Below, one piece after another: positions 1 to 10,176 of a stretch of DNA of 64,000 bases (within the stretch, counting starts at the first letter, position 1; each line of letters opens with the position of its first letter). The notes below the pieces were generated by a model, which worked only from the letters and a program-made list of their open reading frames with translations, did no database searches and was not told where the DNA came from. The position numbers and the translations under genes are program-made. Source of the DNA: Paenibacillus xylanexedens (GTDB lineage Bacteria; Bacillota; Bacilli; Paenibacillales; Paenibacillaceae); contig NZ_VEBF01000002.1 of NCBI RefSeq assembly GCF_007676705.1, positions 186,001 to 250,000 of the forward strand. Reading direction: 5' to 3'.

Positions 1-1
1 C

Positions 2-1021
2 TGGCTTATCAACTTCTTGATGGACACAAGCGGATGGTTGAGCGGAGCCGTCATCGGTGCCGGCTTTACCTTTATAGTTGTCCTAGGATTGCATTGGGCA
101 CTGTTCCCGATCGTAATGGCAAACTTCGCAGCAAATGGTTACGATACGATTTTCGCGATGTCTGCTGCAGCAAATATGGCACAAATCGGACTTGCCATTG
201 GAGTTTATTTGAAATCCAAAAATCGTGAACTGAAACAAGCAGCAGGACCAGCTGCACTTTCCGGTATTTTAGCTGGCGTTACGGAGCCAATTGTTTACGG
301 TATTATTCTTCGTTACAAGCGAACTATTCCATATATTATTATTGCTGGTGCAGTAGGCGGAGCAATTAATGGATTCCTTGGAGCCAGAATAAACGGTTCC
401 GTGCTTACCAACATTTTCTCTTTGTCCGTGTTTTCTCCAACCATTCCAGTCATCATTTCGTTTCTGATTACTATAATTTTGGCAGCTGTCCTTGTATTGG
501 CTTTCGGTTATGAGAGCAAGGAAAATCATTCGGAGAACGATAATACTCTTCCCGAGACGAAAACAGAAGAGCAAATCGTTAGTCCGATAAAAGGCGATTT
601 GGTGCCTTTATCAGAAGTGCCTGATGAGGCATTTGCAACTGAAGCAATGGGTAAAGGGATTGCCATTCAACCAACCGAAGGGAAATTATACTCACCGGTT
701 AAAGGTGTGGTCAGCCGGCTGTTTCCTACGCTTCACGCAGTTATAATCACAACCGAATCCGGGGCTGAATTGCTGATTCACGTAGGTTTGAATACGGTCA
801 AATTAAAAGGGCAGTATTTTAAAGCAGCTGTGCAGGAACAAGCGGAAGTACAACCTGGTGACTTATTGTTGGATTTTGATATTAATGCTATTGAAGAAGC
901 TGGTTATTCGGTTGTGACTCCTATTGTGATTACGAATTCATTTGACTTTAGCGAAATTAACCTCTTAAAAGAAGACGGGCATACCGACAAAGGAACTCCT
1001 GTACTTCACATCCGCCGTTAG
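2..1021 (+). CDS. bglP: Beta-glucoside PTS permease EIIBCA, 3' part
   Basis: Partial gene: the reading frame is open to the left edge, so the start lies outside the window. The first roughly 165 visible residues are the end of a membrane EIIC domain, with hydrophobic segments and a glycine-rich stretch GGAINGFLGAR typical of glucose/beta-glucoside EIIC. A soluble EIIA domain follows, with both conserved histidines; the phosphorylated one is in LIHVGLNTVKL (codon 779-781). The EIIB domain and most of EIIC are missing from view. The protein would phosphorylate and import beta-glucosides at the membrane. The GH1 6-phospho-beta-glucosidase downstream fits as the enzyme that splits the imported sugar phosphate. 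Substrate range is inferred from the family. Confidence 0.9.
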   Translation, partial: WLINFLMDTSGWLSGAVIGAGFTFIVVLGLHWALFPIVMANFAANGYDTIFAMSAAANMAQIGLAIGVYLKSKNRELKQAAGPAALSGILAGVTEPIVYGIILRYKRTIPYIIIAGAVGGAINGFLGARINGSVLTNIFSLSVFSPTIPVIISFLITIILAAVLVLAFGYESKENHSENDNTLPETKTEEQIVSPIKGDLVPLSEVPDEAFATEAMGKGIAIQPTEGKLYSPVKGVVSRLFPTLHAVIITTESGAELLIHVGLNTVKLKGQYFKAAVQEQAEVQPGDLLLDFDINAIEEAGYSVVTPIVITNSFDFSEINLLKEDGHTDKGTPVLHIRR

Positions 1022-1182
1022 AGATTTTCTAAAGTAGGCTTGATGAAGTAATAAGAGTTAGCCGATCATAGGTAAACATAATTCTATTCGTTGAAAGAAT
1101 ATGCAGTTTAGAAAGCTTGCCTATTTGTAAACGTGCTGTGACCTTGTCGGTATCCAAACAACATAGTAGAGGAGTTATTGTA

Positions 1183-2724
1183 TTGCGATTTACCAATCCA
1201 GTTATCCCAGGTTTTTACCCTGATCCGAGTATTTGTAGAGCAGGAGAAGATTACTATTTGGTAACCAGCTCTTTTCATTATTTCCCGGCTGTCCCCATCT
1301 TTCACAGCCGGGATTTAGTTCACTGGAAACAAATTGGACATTGCCTAGACCGAGACAGTCAAGTGGATTTATCCCAAGTACCAAGTTCATTAGGAATATT
1401 TGCGCCTACTTTGCGATACATTAACGGCTACTTTTATATGATTACCACGAACGTAAAAGCAAAAAGTGGCACATTCGGAGAGAATTTTTTCGTTCGAGCT
1501 ACTCATCCGTCAGGTCCTTGGTCAGATCCTATCCGATTAGATTGGCCTGGAATTGATCCTTCACTCTATTGTCACACAGACGGAAGAGTTTATATTACGG
1601 GAACCAGTGACTTCTTATATGAAGAAGTAGGCATATATCAGGCAGAAATCAATCTGGACAGCGGGAAGTTGCTGACACCTCGTCGTTTGGTTTGGAAAGG
1701 GACTGGAGGAATGTCTCCAGAAGGGCCGCACTTATATGGCATTCACGGACAATATTACTTAATGATCTCTGAAGGTGGAACGGAGTACGGCCACATGGTG
1801 ACGATTGCCCGTAGTCAAAACCCTTTCGGCCCTTTCGAGTCCAATCCGGATAACCCTATTCTAAGTCATCGTAGTATGGATAGCGCGATACAAGCAACCG
1901 GACATGCTGATCTTGTGCAGTTTCATGATGGAAGCTGGTGGGCAGTGTGTCTAGGAATACGATCAGTGTCCAGAAAGCATAACTTGGGGCGCGAGACTTT
2001 TCTTGCCCCTGTTTCATGGTCGAAGGATGGATGGCCAGTAATAGGATCCAATGGCCAAATTGGTATACAAATGACCGGACCCTCTTTCAATACAGATCAG
2101 CTATCCCAAACGCCAGAGTATTGTGATAATTTTCTTGATCACAAGCTCGATGATACTTGGAATTTTCTTCGTAACCCATATCAAACAGACTGGTCGCTTT
2201 CAGAACGACCTGGTTGGGTGACACTTCATGGCTCTCCAATAACGCTCAATGATTGCGCTTCTCCCGCGTTTATTGGACGCAGACAACAACATATGGAGTG
2301 TACGGTTTCTTCTATACTGGAATTTGAACCAGTCCAAGAAGGCGAAGAAGCGGGGATGACGGTATTTATGGATGAACGATTCCACTATGAGATTGCTCTA
2401 ACCTTAATAGAGGGAAGGAAAACGGTATTCCTTCGTAAAAGGGTAGGGTCATTGTCCGTTATAGAGGGTCAAACTGAATATCAAGGGACGACAATTAAAC
2501 TCGAGATAGAAGCTGATACTCAATGGTACACTTTTTCGTTTTATGATCTGCATGGTGAAACAATTAGACTTGGACGTGGAGAACGCGGGCTGCTTTCCAG
2601 TGAAGTAGCGGGTGGATTTACAGGAGTATACTTCGGATTATATGCGACTGGAAACGGCAGGTCATCTACAAGCCCAGCATATTTTAATTTATTTAACTAT
2701 AGCATTTATAACAGGGAGGTATAA
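1183..2724 (+). CDS. GH43 family beta-xylosidase/arabinofuranosidase
   Basis: A 513-residue cytosolic enzyme with no signal peptide. I chose the TTG at 1183 because AGAGGAG lies 8 nt upstream and the protein then begins RFTNPVIPGFYPDPS, the usual GH43 N-terminus; a longer frame from 1117 has no ribosome site. The five-bladed propeller triad is visible: Asp14 in YPDPS (base), Asp125 in GIDPSLY (pKa modulator) and Glu180 in SPEGPHLY (acid). The last 190 or so residues form the beta-sandwich domain common in GH43 xylosidases. It sits between a beta-glucoside PTS gene and the 6-phospho-beta-glucosidase gene, only 3 nt before the latter, so it is probably cotranscribed. Whether xylose or arabinose is removed cannot be told from sequence. 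Confidence 0.9.
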   Translation: MRFTNPVIPGFYPDPSICRAGEDYYLVTSSFHYFPAVPIFHSRDLVHWKQIGHCLDRDSQVDLSQVPSSLGIFAPTLRYINGYFYMITTNVKAKSGTFGENFFVRATHPSGPWSDPIRLDWPGIDPSLYCHTDGRVYITGTSDFLYEEVGIYQAEINLDSGKLLTPRRLVWKGTGGMSPEGPHLYGIHGQYYLMISEGGTEYGHMVTIARSQNPFGPFESNPDNPILSHRSMDSAIQATGHADLVQFHDGSWWAVCLGIRSVSRKHNLGRETFLAPVSWSKDGWPVIGSNGQIGIQMTGPSFNTDQLSQTPEYCDNFLDHKLDDTWNFLRNPYQTDWSLSERPGWVTLHGSPITLNDCASPAFIGRRQQHMECTVSSILEFEPVQEGEEAGMTVFMDERFHYEIALTLIEGRKTVFLRKRVGSLSVIEGQTEYQGTTIKLEIEADTQWYTFSFYDLHGETIRLGRGERGLLSSEVAGGFTGVYFGLYATGNGRSSTSPAYFNLFNYSIYNREV

Positions 2725-4149
<1,425 letters not shown>

Positions 4150-4159
4150 ATAAATGTGA

Positions 4160-4183
4160 ACGCCCCTTAGAAATAAGGGGTGT
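4160..4183 (+). terminator. Hairpin terminator after the beta-glucoside operon
   Basis: CCCCTTA and TAAGGGG pair across a GAAA loop, with extra pairs at the base. The following sequence TGTATTTG is only moderately T-rich. It begins just after the GH1 stop codon. Confidence 0.65.
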
Positions 4184-4224
4184 ATTTGAAGTCTCGATGG
4201 TCTTCGAAAAACCTTTAACGCTGA

Positions 4225-4488
4225 TTTGAATATAAGTATGGAGAGACGAATCCCGATAGGGAGGAATTTGCGGAGGAAGTCTTCAAACTTGTAGTATTAG
4301 ATGGCAAGCTTGAAGAAGGTATTGTTACTATTTCTGGTGATATTGACCTTAAAGAGGTTAAAACTTGTAAAGAAATTTTAAATGAACTAGTGGAAGATAT
4401 AAAAGCCAAGTTCTTGTCCTCAAACATAACTAAAGAGGTCACAAATAAATACAGGAATAGGGTTCTTGGGACATATAAATTTCTTTAA
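4225..4488 (+). pseudogene. 3' remnant of an unrecognised gene
   Basis: An open frame of 87 codons reads as an ordinary soluble, acidic, helical protein C-terminus (GETNPDREEFAEEVFKLV, then DIDLKEVKTCKEILNELVED). It has no start codon with a ribosome site and begins directly after a stop at 4222-4224. Codon use and composition look coding, so this is probably the tail of a gene whose front was lost. The stop codon abuts the first copy of the CTAACG palindrome. I do not recognise the family. An overlapping opposite-strand open frame is less protein-like. Confidence 0.5.
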
Positions 4489-4489
4489 A

Positions 4490-4506
4490 CTAACGGGAAA
4501 CGTTAG
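4490..4506. repeat. CTAACG palindromic repeat, copy 1
   Basis: CTAACG-GGAAA-CGTTAG, a 6-bp palindrome with a five-base spacer, directly after the stop of the gene remnant. The same unit with its flanks recurs at 5983-5999, and a degenerate copy is at 4623-4648. Confidence 0.75.
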
Positions 4507-4533
4507 CTTAATGAACAAAGAAGATGACAATAG

Positions 4534-4567
4534 GGATCGTTGCAGAGATGCTAACGATCCTTTTTTT
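4534..4567 (+). terminator. Rho-independent terminator
   Basis: GGATCGTT and AACGATCC (8 bp, perfect) enclose an 11-nt loop and are followed by seven T residues. It lies 45 nt past the gene remnant, suggesting that the remnant still keeps its old terminator. Confidence 0.8.
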
Positions 4568-4622
4568 GTATACCTTTTAGGACAGTATCGAATGGAAAAA
4601 TTATATTAGACTGATGACCTCA

Positions 4623-4648
4623 TTAAGCTAACGGGCAGGATAGTTTAA
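4623..4648. repeat. CTAACG repeat, degenerate copy 2
   Basis: TTAAGCTAACGGG matches copy 3 exactly. The right arm is then altered (CAGGATAG in place of AAACGTTAG), but the outer TTTAA flank is kept. Confidence 0.55.
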
Positions 4649-4717
4649 AAAGAGACTTTACATGTCTAGTACCTCACTATACAATGTACTTAATTATAAA
4701 ATGCTGAGGGGTACTTC

Positions 4718-5056
4718 ATGGAAATTGACAAAGAGTTATTGAAGGGCCACATAGACACCATACTACTCAGCCTTCTGAGGGAAAAGCCGGTGTATGGGTA
4801 TGAGTTAGCAAGGTCCGCTTTAGACCGTAGCGGAGGCGCATTTAAGCTAAAAGAAGCAACACTTTATTTATCTCTTAAACGGTTGGAAAAGAATGAATTG
4901 GTTATATCGTTCTGGGGGGATTCAGATAGTGGCGGTGGCAGAAGGAAGTATTATGAGTTAACAGAGGCAGGGAGACTGCGCTTGAAAGAAAAAAAGGCTG
5001 AATGGTTTTTTTTAAGAACGATAATAAATCAATTTATGGAGGGAATTGAAGAATGA
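4718..5056 (+). CDS. PadR family transcriptional regulator
   Basis: 112 residues, the usual short PadR form. The winged-helix region is plain: ILLSLLREKPVYGYELA near residue 14, then LYLSLKRLEKNELV and the wing GGGRRKYYELTEAGR. It would bind DNA as a dimer and repress its own operon. The start has a GAGGGG ribosome site. The stop codon overlaps the next gene by 4 nt, and a HAAS-domain membrane protein follows, a pairing often seen with PadR regulators in Firmicutes. An inverted repeat AGTAC-N13-GTACT at 4668-4690 is a possible operator. The ligand or signal is unknown. Confidence 0.9.
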   Translation: MEIDKELLKGHIDTILLSLLREKPVYGYELARSALDRSGGAFKLKEATLYLSLKRLEKNELVISFWGDSDSGGGRRKYYELTEAGRLRLKEKKAEWFFLRTIINQFMEGIEE

Positions 5057-5954
5057 GTGAAAAGTCTCTGGAGCCCAAGAATCAAAAGCTTATTCTTAAG
5101 TATATAAATAGACTGTGTAAGAAAATGAATGAGTCTCCCCAAGAAGTTGAAGAATTTCGTGAAGAGATGATTAACAACCTTACGAGTAGCGTGAAATATT
5201 GGGAGTCTAAAGGCTTAGGTGAATCTGAAGCAGTTAGTAAGGCTTTAGACAGCTTTGGTGAACCGCAAGAAATTGAAACAGAGTTGAAAACACTTTACAG
5301 AATTAAGAAGGTTTTTTCAGGTAATATAATAATAAGTCCATCGCTATGTTACTTTCCGGGATTACTATTTTGGGGTGTTTTTTCTACTGGAATGAAGTCC
5401 ATATTTATGATGTTGCAGACGAAGCTTTTGAAATTGTACATCAGAGGGTAGGAACATCCGAAAATCCAATTAGTGACACAATGATTAAAGAGTTGGAGCA
5501 GTACATTAATAAAAGTACAAGCATTACAGGAGTTGTGCTACGTATACAAGAGGATAGGGGCGCCGCTCCTCAAGATTATCCTGTTCACCATAAGTATCCA
5601 GAAAATCTAAAGTTAGATAAACTTAATAACATTCCTAACACTGAATACATCTTTACATACATTGTTACTAATGGAGCCAATATTCTTATCCCAAACACGA
5701 ACAAAGCAATAAGTATTTACCTGGGCATACATTTGTTCAATGATACGACATTCATGATAGGTGTTACCTTGTTGTTTGGGTATTGGATATTATTCGCAGT
5801 TTGGGCAAGTATGAACATTTACTATAAGGGTCATGGTAGAGCGTTATGGGTAGTACTGTTTCTGCTACTAAATGCCATTGGATACGTTCTTTACTTATTA
5901 GGAGTAAAATTAATCGGTGGTTGGAGAGTAAATTGGAAGCATAAGCTAACATAA
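5053..5954 (+). pseudogene. HAAS-domain membrane protein, frameshifted
   Basis: Two overlapping frames together make one typical HAAS/DUF1700-like protein. The first, from ATG 5053, gives a soluble helical N-terminus with SPQEVEEFREEMINNL and ALDSFGEPQEIETEL, then begins a membrane segment near 5325. The second, open from 5325 to 5954, continues with SIAMLLSGITILGCFFYW, an extracytoplasmic loop and two further membrane helices. The switch falls in an ATA-rich run at about 5325-5340 and needs a one-base change. Read in the first frame alone, the product ends at 5451 after a non-hydrophobic tail. It partners the PadR gene by a 4-nt overlap. It may be a true pseudogene, a sequencing error or a programmed shift; no classic slippery heptamer is visible. 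Confidence 0.7.
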
Positions 5955-5982
5955 AAAAGGAGCTGATATATTGTTTATTAAG

Positions 5983-5999
5983 CTAACGGGAAACGTTAG
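5983..5999. repeat. CTAACG palindromic repeat, copy 3
   Basis: Identical palindrome to copy 1 (CTAACG-GGAAA-CGTTAG), again just after a gene end, here 29 nt past the HAAS frame stop. Confidence 0.75.
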
Positions 6000-6009
6000 T
6001 TAAAACATT

Positions 6010-6042
6010 AAGGAGCAGTTTTCCGGTTGGCGGCTGCTCCTT
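6010..6042 (+). terminator. Hairpin after the PadR/HAAS unit
   Basis: AAGGAGCAG pairs with CTGCTCCTT across a 15-nt loop. The T tract is short (TTTATT), so termination may be weak. It follows repeat copy 3 by 10 nt. Confidence 0.6.
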
Positions 6043-6187
6043 TATTAAGCCTAAAAGGCAGTGAAGGGAAGACTCGGCAAAGTAGGGTTAGGCGATAAGC
6101 TCAGACAATAAATCCTGATACTTCAGAGTCGCATAAAAATGATACATATGTACAAAATACGAGTTTTGTGAAACAGTACTAATGTTT

Positions 6188-6508
6188 TTAAAAGGCTGCA
6201 CATGTACCCAAAGTTAACACATACACAAGTCCAGCCACAACAACTCGCATTAGCATCGTACCAATTTTTGGCGGTTCGTGTGTATCGTATTGGCGGATTC
6301 GAATTCCACATATACGTTTTCCGATGGTTCGACCATACCAGTAAACTGGTAATAAAATTGAGTATAACGCACTAAGTAGTCTGGCAATCGGCTCATCCGC
6401 ATCAAAGTTACCCGTAAGCACACCTGCAATAATTACTAATGGAATTGAAATAATAAGACTATCCAACACACTTGCTGCTAATCTAATCCAAAAACCTGCT
6501 TTATACAA
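6188..6508 (-). CDS. RDD family membrane protein, shortened
   Basis: About 106 residues from a TTG start that has GGAGG 8 nt upstream, giving YKAGFWIRLAASVLDSLI, the classic RDD opening with its Arg and Asp. Two or three membrane helices follow, then LPVYWYGRTIGKRICGIRI and VVVAGLVYVLTLG. Normal RDD proteins continue with another helix and a charged HD-containing tail, but this one stops after CAAF. The end is therefore probably lost by a frameshift or deletion near 6200. RDD proteins have mostly unknown or transport-related roles. It stands alone, with no operon partner. Confidence 0.65.
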   Translation of the reverse strand: MYKAGFWIRLAASVLDSLIISIPLVIIAGVLTGNFDADEPIARLLSALYSILLPVYWYGRTIGKRICGIRIRQYDTHEPPKIGTMLMRVVVAGLVYVLTLGTCAAF

Positions 6509-6796
6509 AATGCTTTCCTCCAAACTACAATTTTAAACTAAACGGCTAAATTACTTCATGAACTCCCTTCATAAAATATCTAACTTTATGTATACAACTC
6601 AGATAGTATAACAGAAAATTTCACCTATTTTACGATATAACTTCTTTTCACTCGCACCCTTTGTGAATTTTATAACAAACTCTCGAATTATCTTAACCGT
6701 TGTTGTTCATGTTTACATACATACTCTACTTAATCCCTTTTTATTAATTTGGCTTCTGCCTCAATCATTCAACACAATAATAATTATGTAAACAAA

Positions 6797-6826
6797 AAGG
6801 CTACTCAACTTTTGTTAAGTAACCTT
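6797..6826 (-). terminator. Terminator overlapping a stop codon
   Basis: Read on the minus strand, 13-nt arms pair fully if G-U pairs are allowed, around an AAAA loop, followed by TTTTTG. It overlaps the last codons of the membrane protein gene ending at 6815. Confidence 0.7.
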
Positions 6827-7243
6827 CTGTTCATTCTGCATCTGCCCTCTTCGCCACACCTTATTATCCACGATGGCATAGACTAAACCGGCGACTGCAA
6901 AGATCCAGACGCAAGTCATTCGGTTAAGATGATATCCATTTACGAAATAAGGACTGTACATGAGATCAAAAACCCACAGCCCTCCCCATCCAAAACCTAC
7001 ATATTTCCGCAACAGCCATGAGATCGGGCTTAGAATAACAACATAAAAAGCGAGTAAATAGTGACCGAATCCCAGGATGAGCGACAATATATATATCAGT
7101 CCCCCTAGATTACGTAAGCCGTAATACTCTGTCGTTGTAATTTGGTATCCTTCAATCCTTTCAAGAACGAGGAATGCCGTTACACTTATTCCGATAAACA
7201 TAAGTCCTAATACCATGTACCGTTGAACCGCGTTCACCAACAT
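6815..7243 (-). CDS. Small membrane protein of unknown function
   Basis: 142 residues with about four hydrophobic segments (near residues 8-25, 48-72, 75-90 and 108-125) and a charged C-terminal tail GQMQNEQKVT that is probably cytoplasmic. Aromatic-rich loops contain GFGWGGLWVFDLMYSPYF. The start ATG has GGGGTGAT upstream. I do not recognise a family. It lies between the RDD gene and the siderophore cluster, with its own terminator, and is probably transcribed alone. Confidence 0.6.
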   Translation of the reverse strand: MLVNAVQRYMVLGLMFIGISVTAFLVLERIEGYQITTTEYYGLRNLGGLIYILSLILGFGHYLLAFYVVILSPISWLLRKYVGFGWGGLWVFDLMYSPYFVNGYHLNRMTCVWIFAVAGLVYAIVDNKVWRRGQMQNEQKVT

Positions 7244-7372
7244 TAGATCACCCCAATGTCTAAACGCAGCCAGAACCGCTTAAGTTACATGATTTCGAAC
7301 AATTACACATTTACACATAGCCGGCCTTTAAGGTTCTGTTAGCGGTAATTTATAGTGAATGCTCTAATCCAA

Positions 7373-8335
7373 CTACTTTTGTCCTTCCAAAATCATCGTA
7401 CCCAGACGGTCCATAAGCTCCATTCTTCCCATGGCTGTGTAGGAATAGTTGTAGTTATCGACATTGGAAATTTTGTAGATCTTGCCATTCTTCACGGCGT
7501 TCATGTTATTCCACACCTTGCTGTCTACCATCTTATTCTCACTATTCTCCATCAACAGCAAACGATCCGGATTAACGGTAACTAGAGCCTCCAGGGCGAT
7601 CTCTTTGCCTCCCCAGCCCTCTGGATCAGGGATACCTTCTGTGCGCTTCAGACCCCATTCACCGTACAACATCTCGGCTGCACCTTTATTCGAATAGATG
7701 ACCAGATTGTTTGGATATGTTTCGATCACGGAAAATGATTCACCATTTACAGCCGAAGCCAGTTTTTGTTTCCACTCTGCAGATTTCGCATCATATTGGG
7801 CCAAGTAGTCATCTTTCTTGCTTTCTTCTTCAAACGTATCTGCCAGGAATGTCAATCTTTCTCTCCAATCATAGTATGAGTAAGGCAATGCAATCGTAGG
7901 CGCAATTTTAGATAAGGTTTCATACTGATCCGTGTTAAAATCCTTACCCAGAATAATCAGGTCCGGATTAGCCCCCGCTATAGCTTCAATGCTGAACGGG
8001 AAACCATACCAGCCCAAATTAACGGTATCTGCACTCAGTTGATCCTTAATGGTTGGCGTGATCTTCTCCGGATTACCATAGTCAGCGCTCATCGTCGCTA
8101 CAGGCGTTTTACCAAGGATCAATAGCTCTTCTGTCGAGCCGGATAGATCGACAATGCGCTCCGGGCTAAGGGGAATTGTAATCTCTTCTCCATTTGGATT
8201 GGTAATCACTTTGGTCGTTGCTTTTACCGCTCCCTCGGCGGGGCTGTTCACTTCGCTGGTCGTCTGGGTTGTTCCACAGGCCGCCAAGGTGAGCATACAG
8301 CACAGTGCAATCCATACAGGAATTCGTTTAAGCAT
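7373..8335 (-). CDS. Iron-siderophore ABC transporter binding lipoprotein
   Basis: 320 residues. I prefer the second ATG (8335), 10 nt after AAAGGAG; the first ATG at 8344 is too close to it. A lipoprotein signal with lipobox LAAC (Cys20) anchors it outside the membrane. The rest is a type-III periplasmic-binding fold: a conserved PERIVDLSGSTEELLILG strand, the IAGANPDLIILG segment, a long linking helix and GKIYKISNV near the end. This fits the FecB/FhuD class that carries ferric siderophores. It is the last gene of a unit with two fused ABC half transporters 92 nt upstream, and the Fur box ahead of them points to iron. The exact siderophore is unknown. Confidence 0.88.
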   Translation of the reverse strand: MLKRIPVWIALCCMLTLAACGTTQTTSEVNSPAEGAVKATTKVITNPNGEEITIPLSPERIVDLSGSTEELLILGKTPVATMSADYGNPEKITPTIKDQLSADTVNLGWYGFPFSIEAIAGANPDLIILGKDFNTDQYETLSKIAPTIALPYSYYDWRERLTFLADTFEEESKKDDYLAQYDAKSAEWKQKLASAVNGESFSVIETYPNNLVIYSNKGAAEMLYGEWGLKRTEGIPDPEGWGGKEIALEALVTVNPDRLLLMENSENKMVDSKVWNNMNAVKNGKIYKISNVDNYNYSYTAMGRMELMDRLGTMILEGQK

Positions 8336-8427
8336 GGTTGTCATTCTCCTTTTATATCAGTTCATTTAGCCATATTAGGTTTATTTACTTCTGTTACTTC
8401 AGTTCTTTATCTATCTCATCGGCCACA

Positions 8428-10176
8428 TTATCCGTTAACTTTTACCTGCCAGCCTTCCGCATCCTGTTGTAATTGCCACAGACGAGCGTAGATGCCCGAG
8501 TAACCTAGCAATTGCGCATGCGTTCCCTGTTCTACGAGATGACCTTGGTCCAATACAATAATCTGATCGGCATTTTGAATGGTTTTTAACCGGTGTGCAA
8601 TCAAAATGACCGTCTTGTCGGCCACAAGCTCATTAATCGCTTGCTGCACCGCGGCTTCGTTCTCCGGATCAAGTGAAGCGGTGGCTTCGTCAAGCAATAC
8701 GATGGATGCATTTTTCAACAAGGCACGTGCAATGGAAATACGCTGTTTCTCCCCACCAGATAACGTCGATCCACCCTCGCCAACAAGCGTATCGTATCCC
8801 TGAGGCAGACTGGAGATAAACGCATGACAACAAGCTCTCCGTGCTGCCTCCTCAATCTCGAATTGCGTAGCGTCTTTCTTTCCTACACGAATGTTGTTAC
8901 CGATTGTATCCTGGAACAGATACACGTCCTGGAAGACCACAGAGATATCCTGCAACAGCTTCTCGGGGTCCATCTGATCAACGGGTCTGCCGCCAATGCG
9001 AATGGTTCCTTGCTGTACATCCCAGAAGCGGGCAATGAGACGTGTGACTGTACTCTTACCACTACCGGATGGGCCAACCAGAGCAGTAATGGTGTGCGGC
9101 TCAATTGTAAACGACAAGTCTTTCAACACCGGCTGCTGGTCATCATATCCAAAGGTCACCTGGTCGAACGAAATGGCTTGATTAGGCTGTATAGCTCCCT
9201 TTCCTGCCATCGGTGCTTCCTGCTGCACATCCATAATGCGCCTTGCACTATATGCGGAGTACCGCATCTCCCCATAACTCATCAGTACAACCGTTAACGG
9301 TTCAAATACCTTCGTGCCTACCAGCAAAAACAACAGAAATACCGGTAAGGACAACTCACCGCCTGCAAGCAAATAACTGCCCACTAGAATCATCCACGTC
9401 ATCCCCGATCGTGCAAGCAACATTGCCCCCATGATCATCGGTCCCATGATGCCTTCCAACCGAATGGAAGCTGATTTCAATTCGTCAAATGAACGACGCA
9501 GCCGTTCAAAACGTTTGCCCCCCATGTTGTGGGCCTTAATCTCGCGAATACCGCTCAGATATTCCTGCAGCCGACTAGCGGCTTCGTTTTTGGCTCGAAC
9601 ATGGTTCTCACTCAGTCGTGCCTGAATGGAATCCGTAAGCCATAACAGAGCCACACCTAAGGGAACCGCAATAAACATAGCTACGGCCATTCTCCAATCC
9701 ACCAACAGAAGTCCGACAAAAGCAAGCACCGGAAGCACAATCGCGCTGATTAGCTGTGACAGATTGTGAGAGATCGTGTGCTCAACCTGGCCATAATCAC
9801 TTAGAATCAGGTTCGTCAGATCCCCAGGATCACGTTTTCCGAAAAATCCTAGCGACAGATGGCGAATATGTTCCGCTAATTTCAACCGTCCTGAGGCCGC
9901 AAGGCTGTATGCTGCCCGATAGGTCTTGTCATAGAGTGAAGCGTAAGCCGCATATTCCACCAGAAGCCAGGCAAACAGGATGCAGCAGACAATCCACATA
10001 CGATTAATATCCAGTCCTTTGTCCGGTTCAGCGAAAGATTTATAGATCGTATTGAATATGTCCACAAGCAGCGCCGCAGGAATGATCTTCGCAATCCCGT
10101 CCAGAATCGCTGCCATCACCGACGGGAGCAGACTACGAGGGTTACCGCCAGAAATATTGTATAGATAATTCTTCAC
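8428..10176 (-). CDS. Fused permease-ATPase ABC half transporter (second subunit)
   Basis: 582 residues from a GTG start with GGAGG 9 nt upstream; the stop of the preceding gene overlaps this start by 4 nt. The N-terminal 310 residues form a six-helix membrane domain. The ATPase follows, with Walker A GPSGSGKST (368-376), signature LSGGEKQ (472-478), Walker B IVLLDEAT (492-499) and the switch His in LIAHRL. With its partner it should form a heterodimer. The pairing, AraC regulator, Fur box and binding lipoprotein resemble the YbtP/YbtQ and IrtA/IrtB importers, which use this exporter-like fold for siderophore uptake. Export of a siderophore is the alternative. Confidence 0.9.
   Translation of the reverse strand: MKNYLYNISGGNPRSLLPSVMAAILDGIAKIIPAALLVDIFNTIYKSFAEPDKGLDINRMWIVCCILFAWLLVEYAAYASLYDKTYRAAYSLAASGRLKLAEHIRHLSLGFFGKRDPGDLTNLILSDYGQVEHTISHNLSQLISAIVLPVLAFVGLLLVDWRMAVAMFIAVPLGVALLWLTDSIQARLSENHVRAKNEAASRLQEYLSGIREIKAHNMGGKRFERLRRSFDELKSASIRLEGIMGPMIMGAMLLARSGMTWMILVGSYLLAGGELSLPVFLLFLLVGTKVFEPLTVVLMSYGEMRYSAYSARRIMDVQQEAPMAGKGAIQPNQAISFDQVTFGYDDQQPVLKDLSFTIEPHTITALVGPSGSGKSTVTRLIARFWDVQQGTIRIGGRPVDQMDPEKLLQDISVVFQDVYLFQDTIGNNIRVGKKDATQFEIEEAARRACCHAFISSLPQGYDTLVGEGGSTLSGGEKQRISIARALLKNASIVLLDEATASLDPENEAAVQQAINELVADKTVILIAHRLKTIQNADQIIVLDQGHLVEQGTHAQLLGYSGIYARLWQLQQDAEGWQVKVNG

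Noticed and set aside
1126..1141. Half match to a cre site before the GH43 gene (TTGTAAACG).
   Set aside because: The left half fits, but the right half does not, and the position inside a leader is not informative.
4215..4442. A 75-codon minus-strand frame over the gene remnant.
   Set aside because: Ser/Thr-rich low-complexity product, no ribosome site; the plus-strand frame is more protein-like.
6123..6311. A 62-codon minus-strand frame overlapping the RDD gene end.
   Set aside because: It could be the displaced RDD C-terminus, but the sequence is Cys/Ile-rich and lacks the HD motif, so I did not join it.
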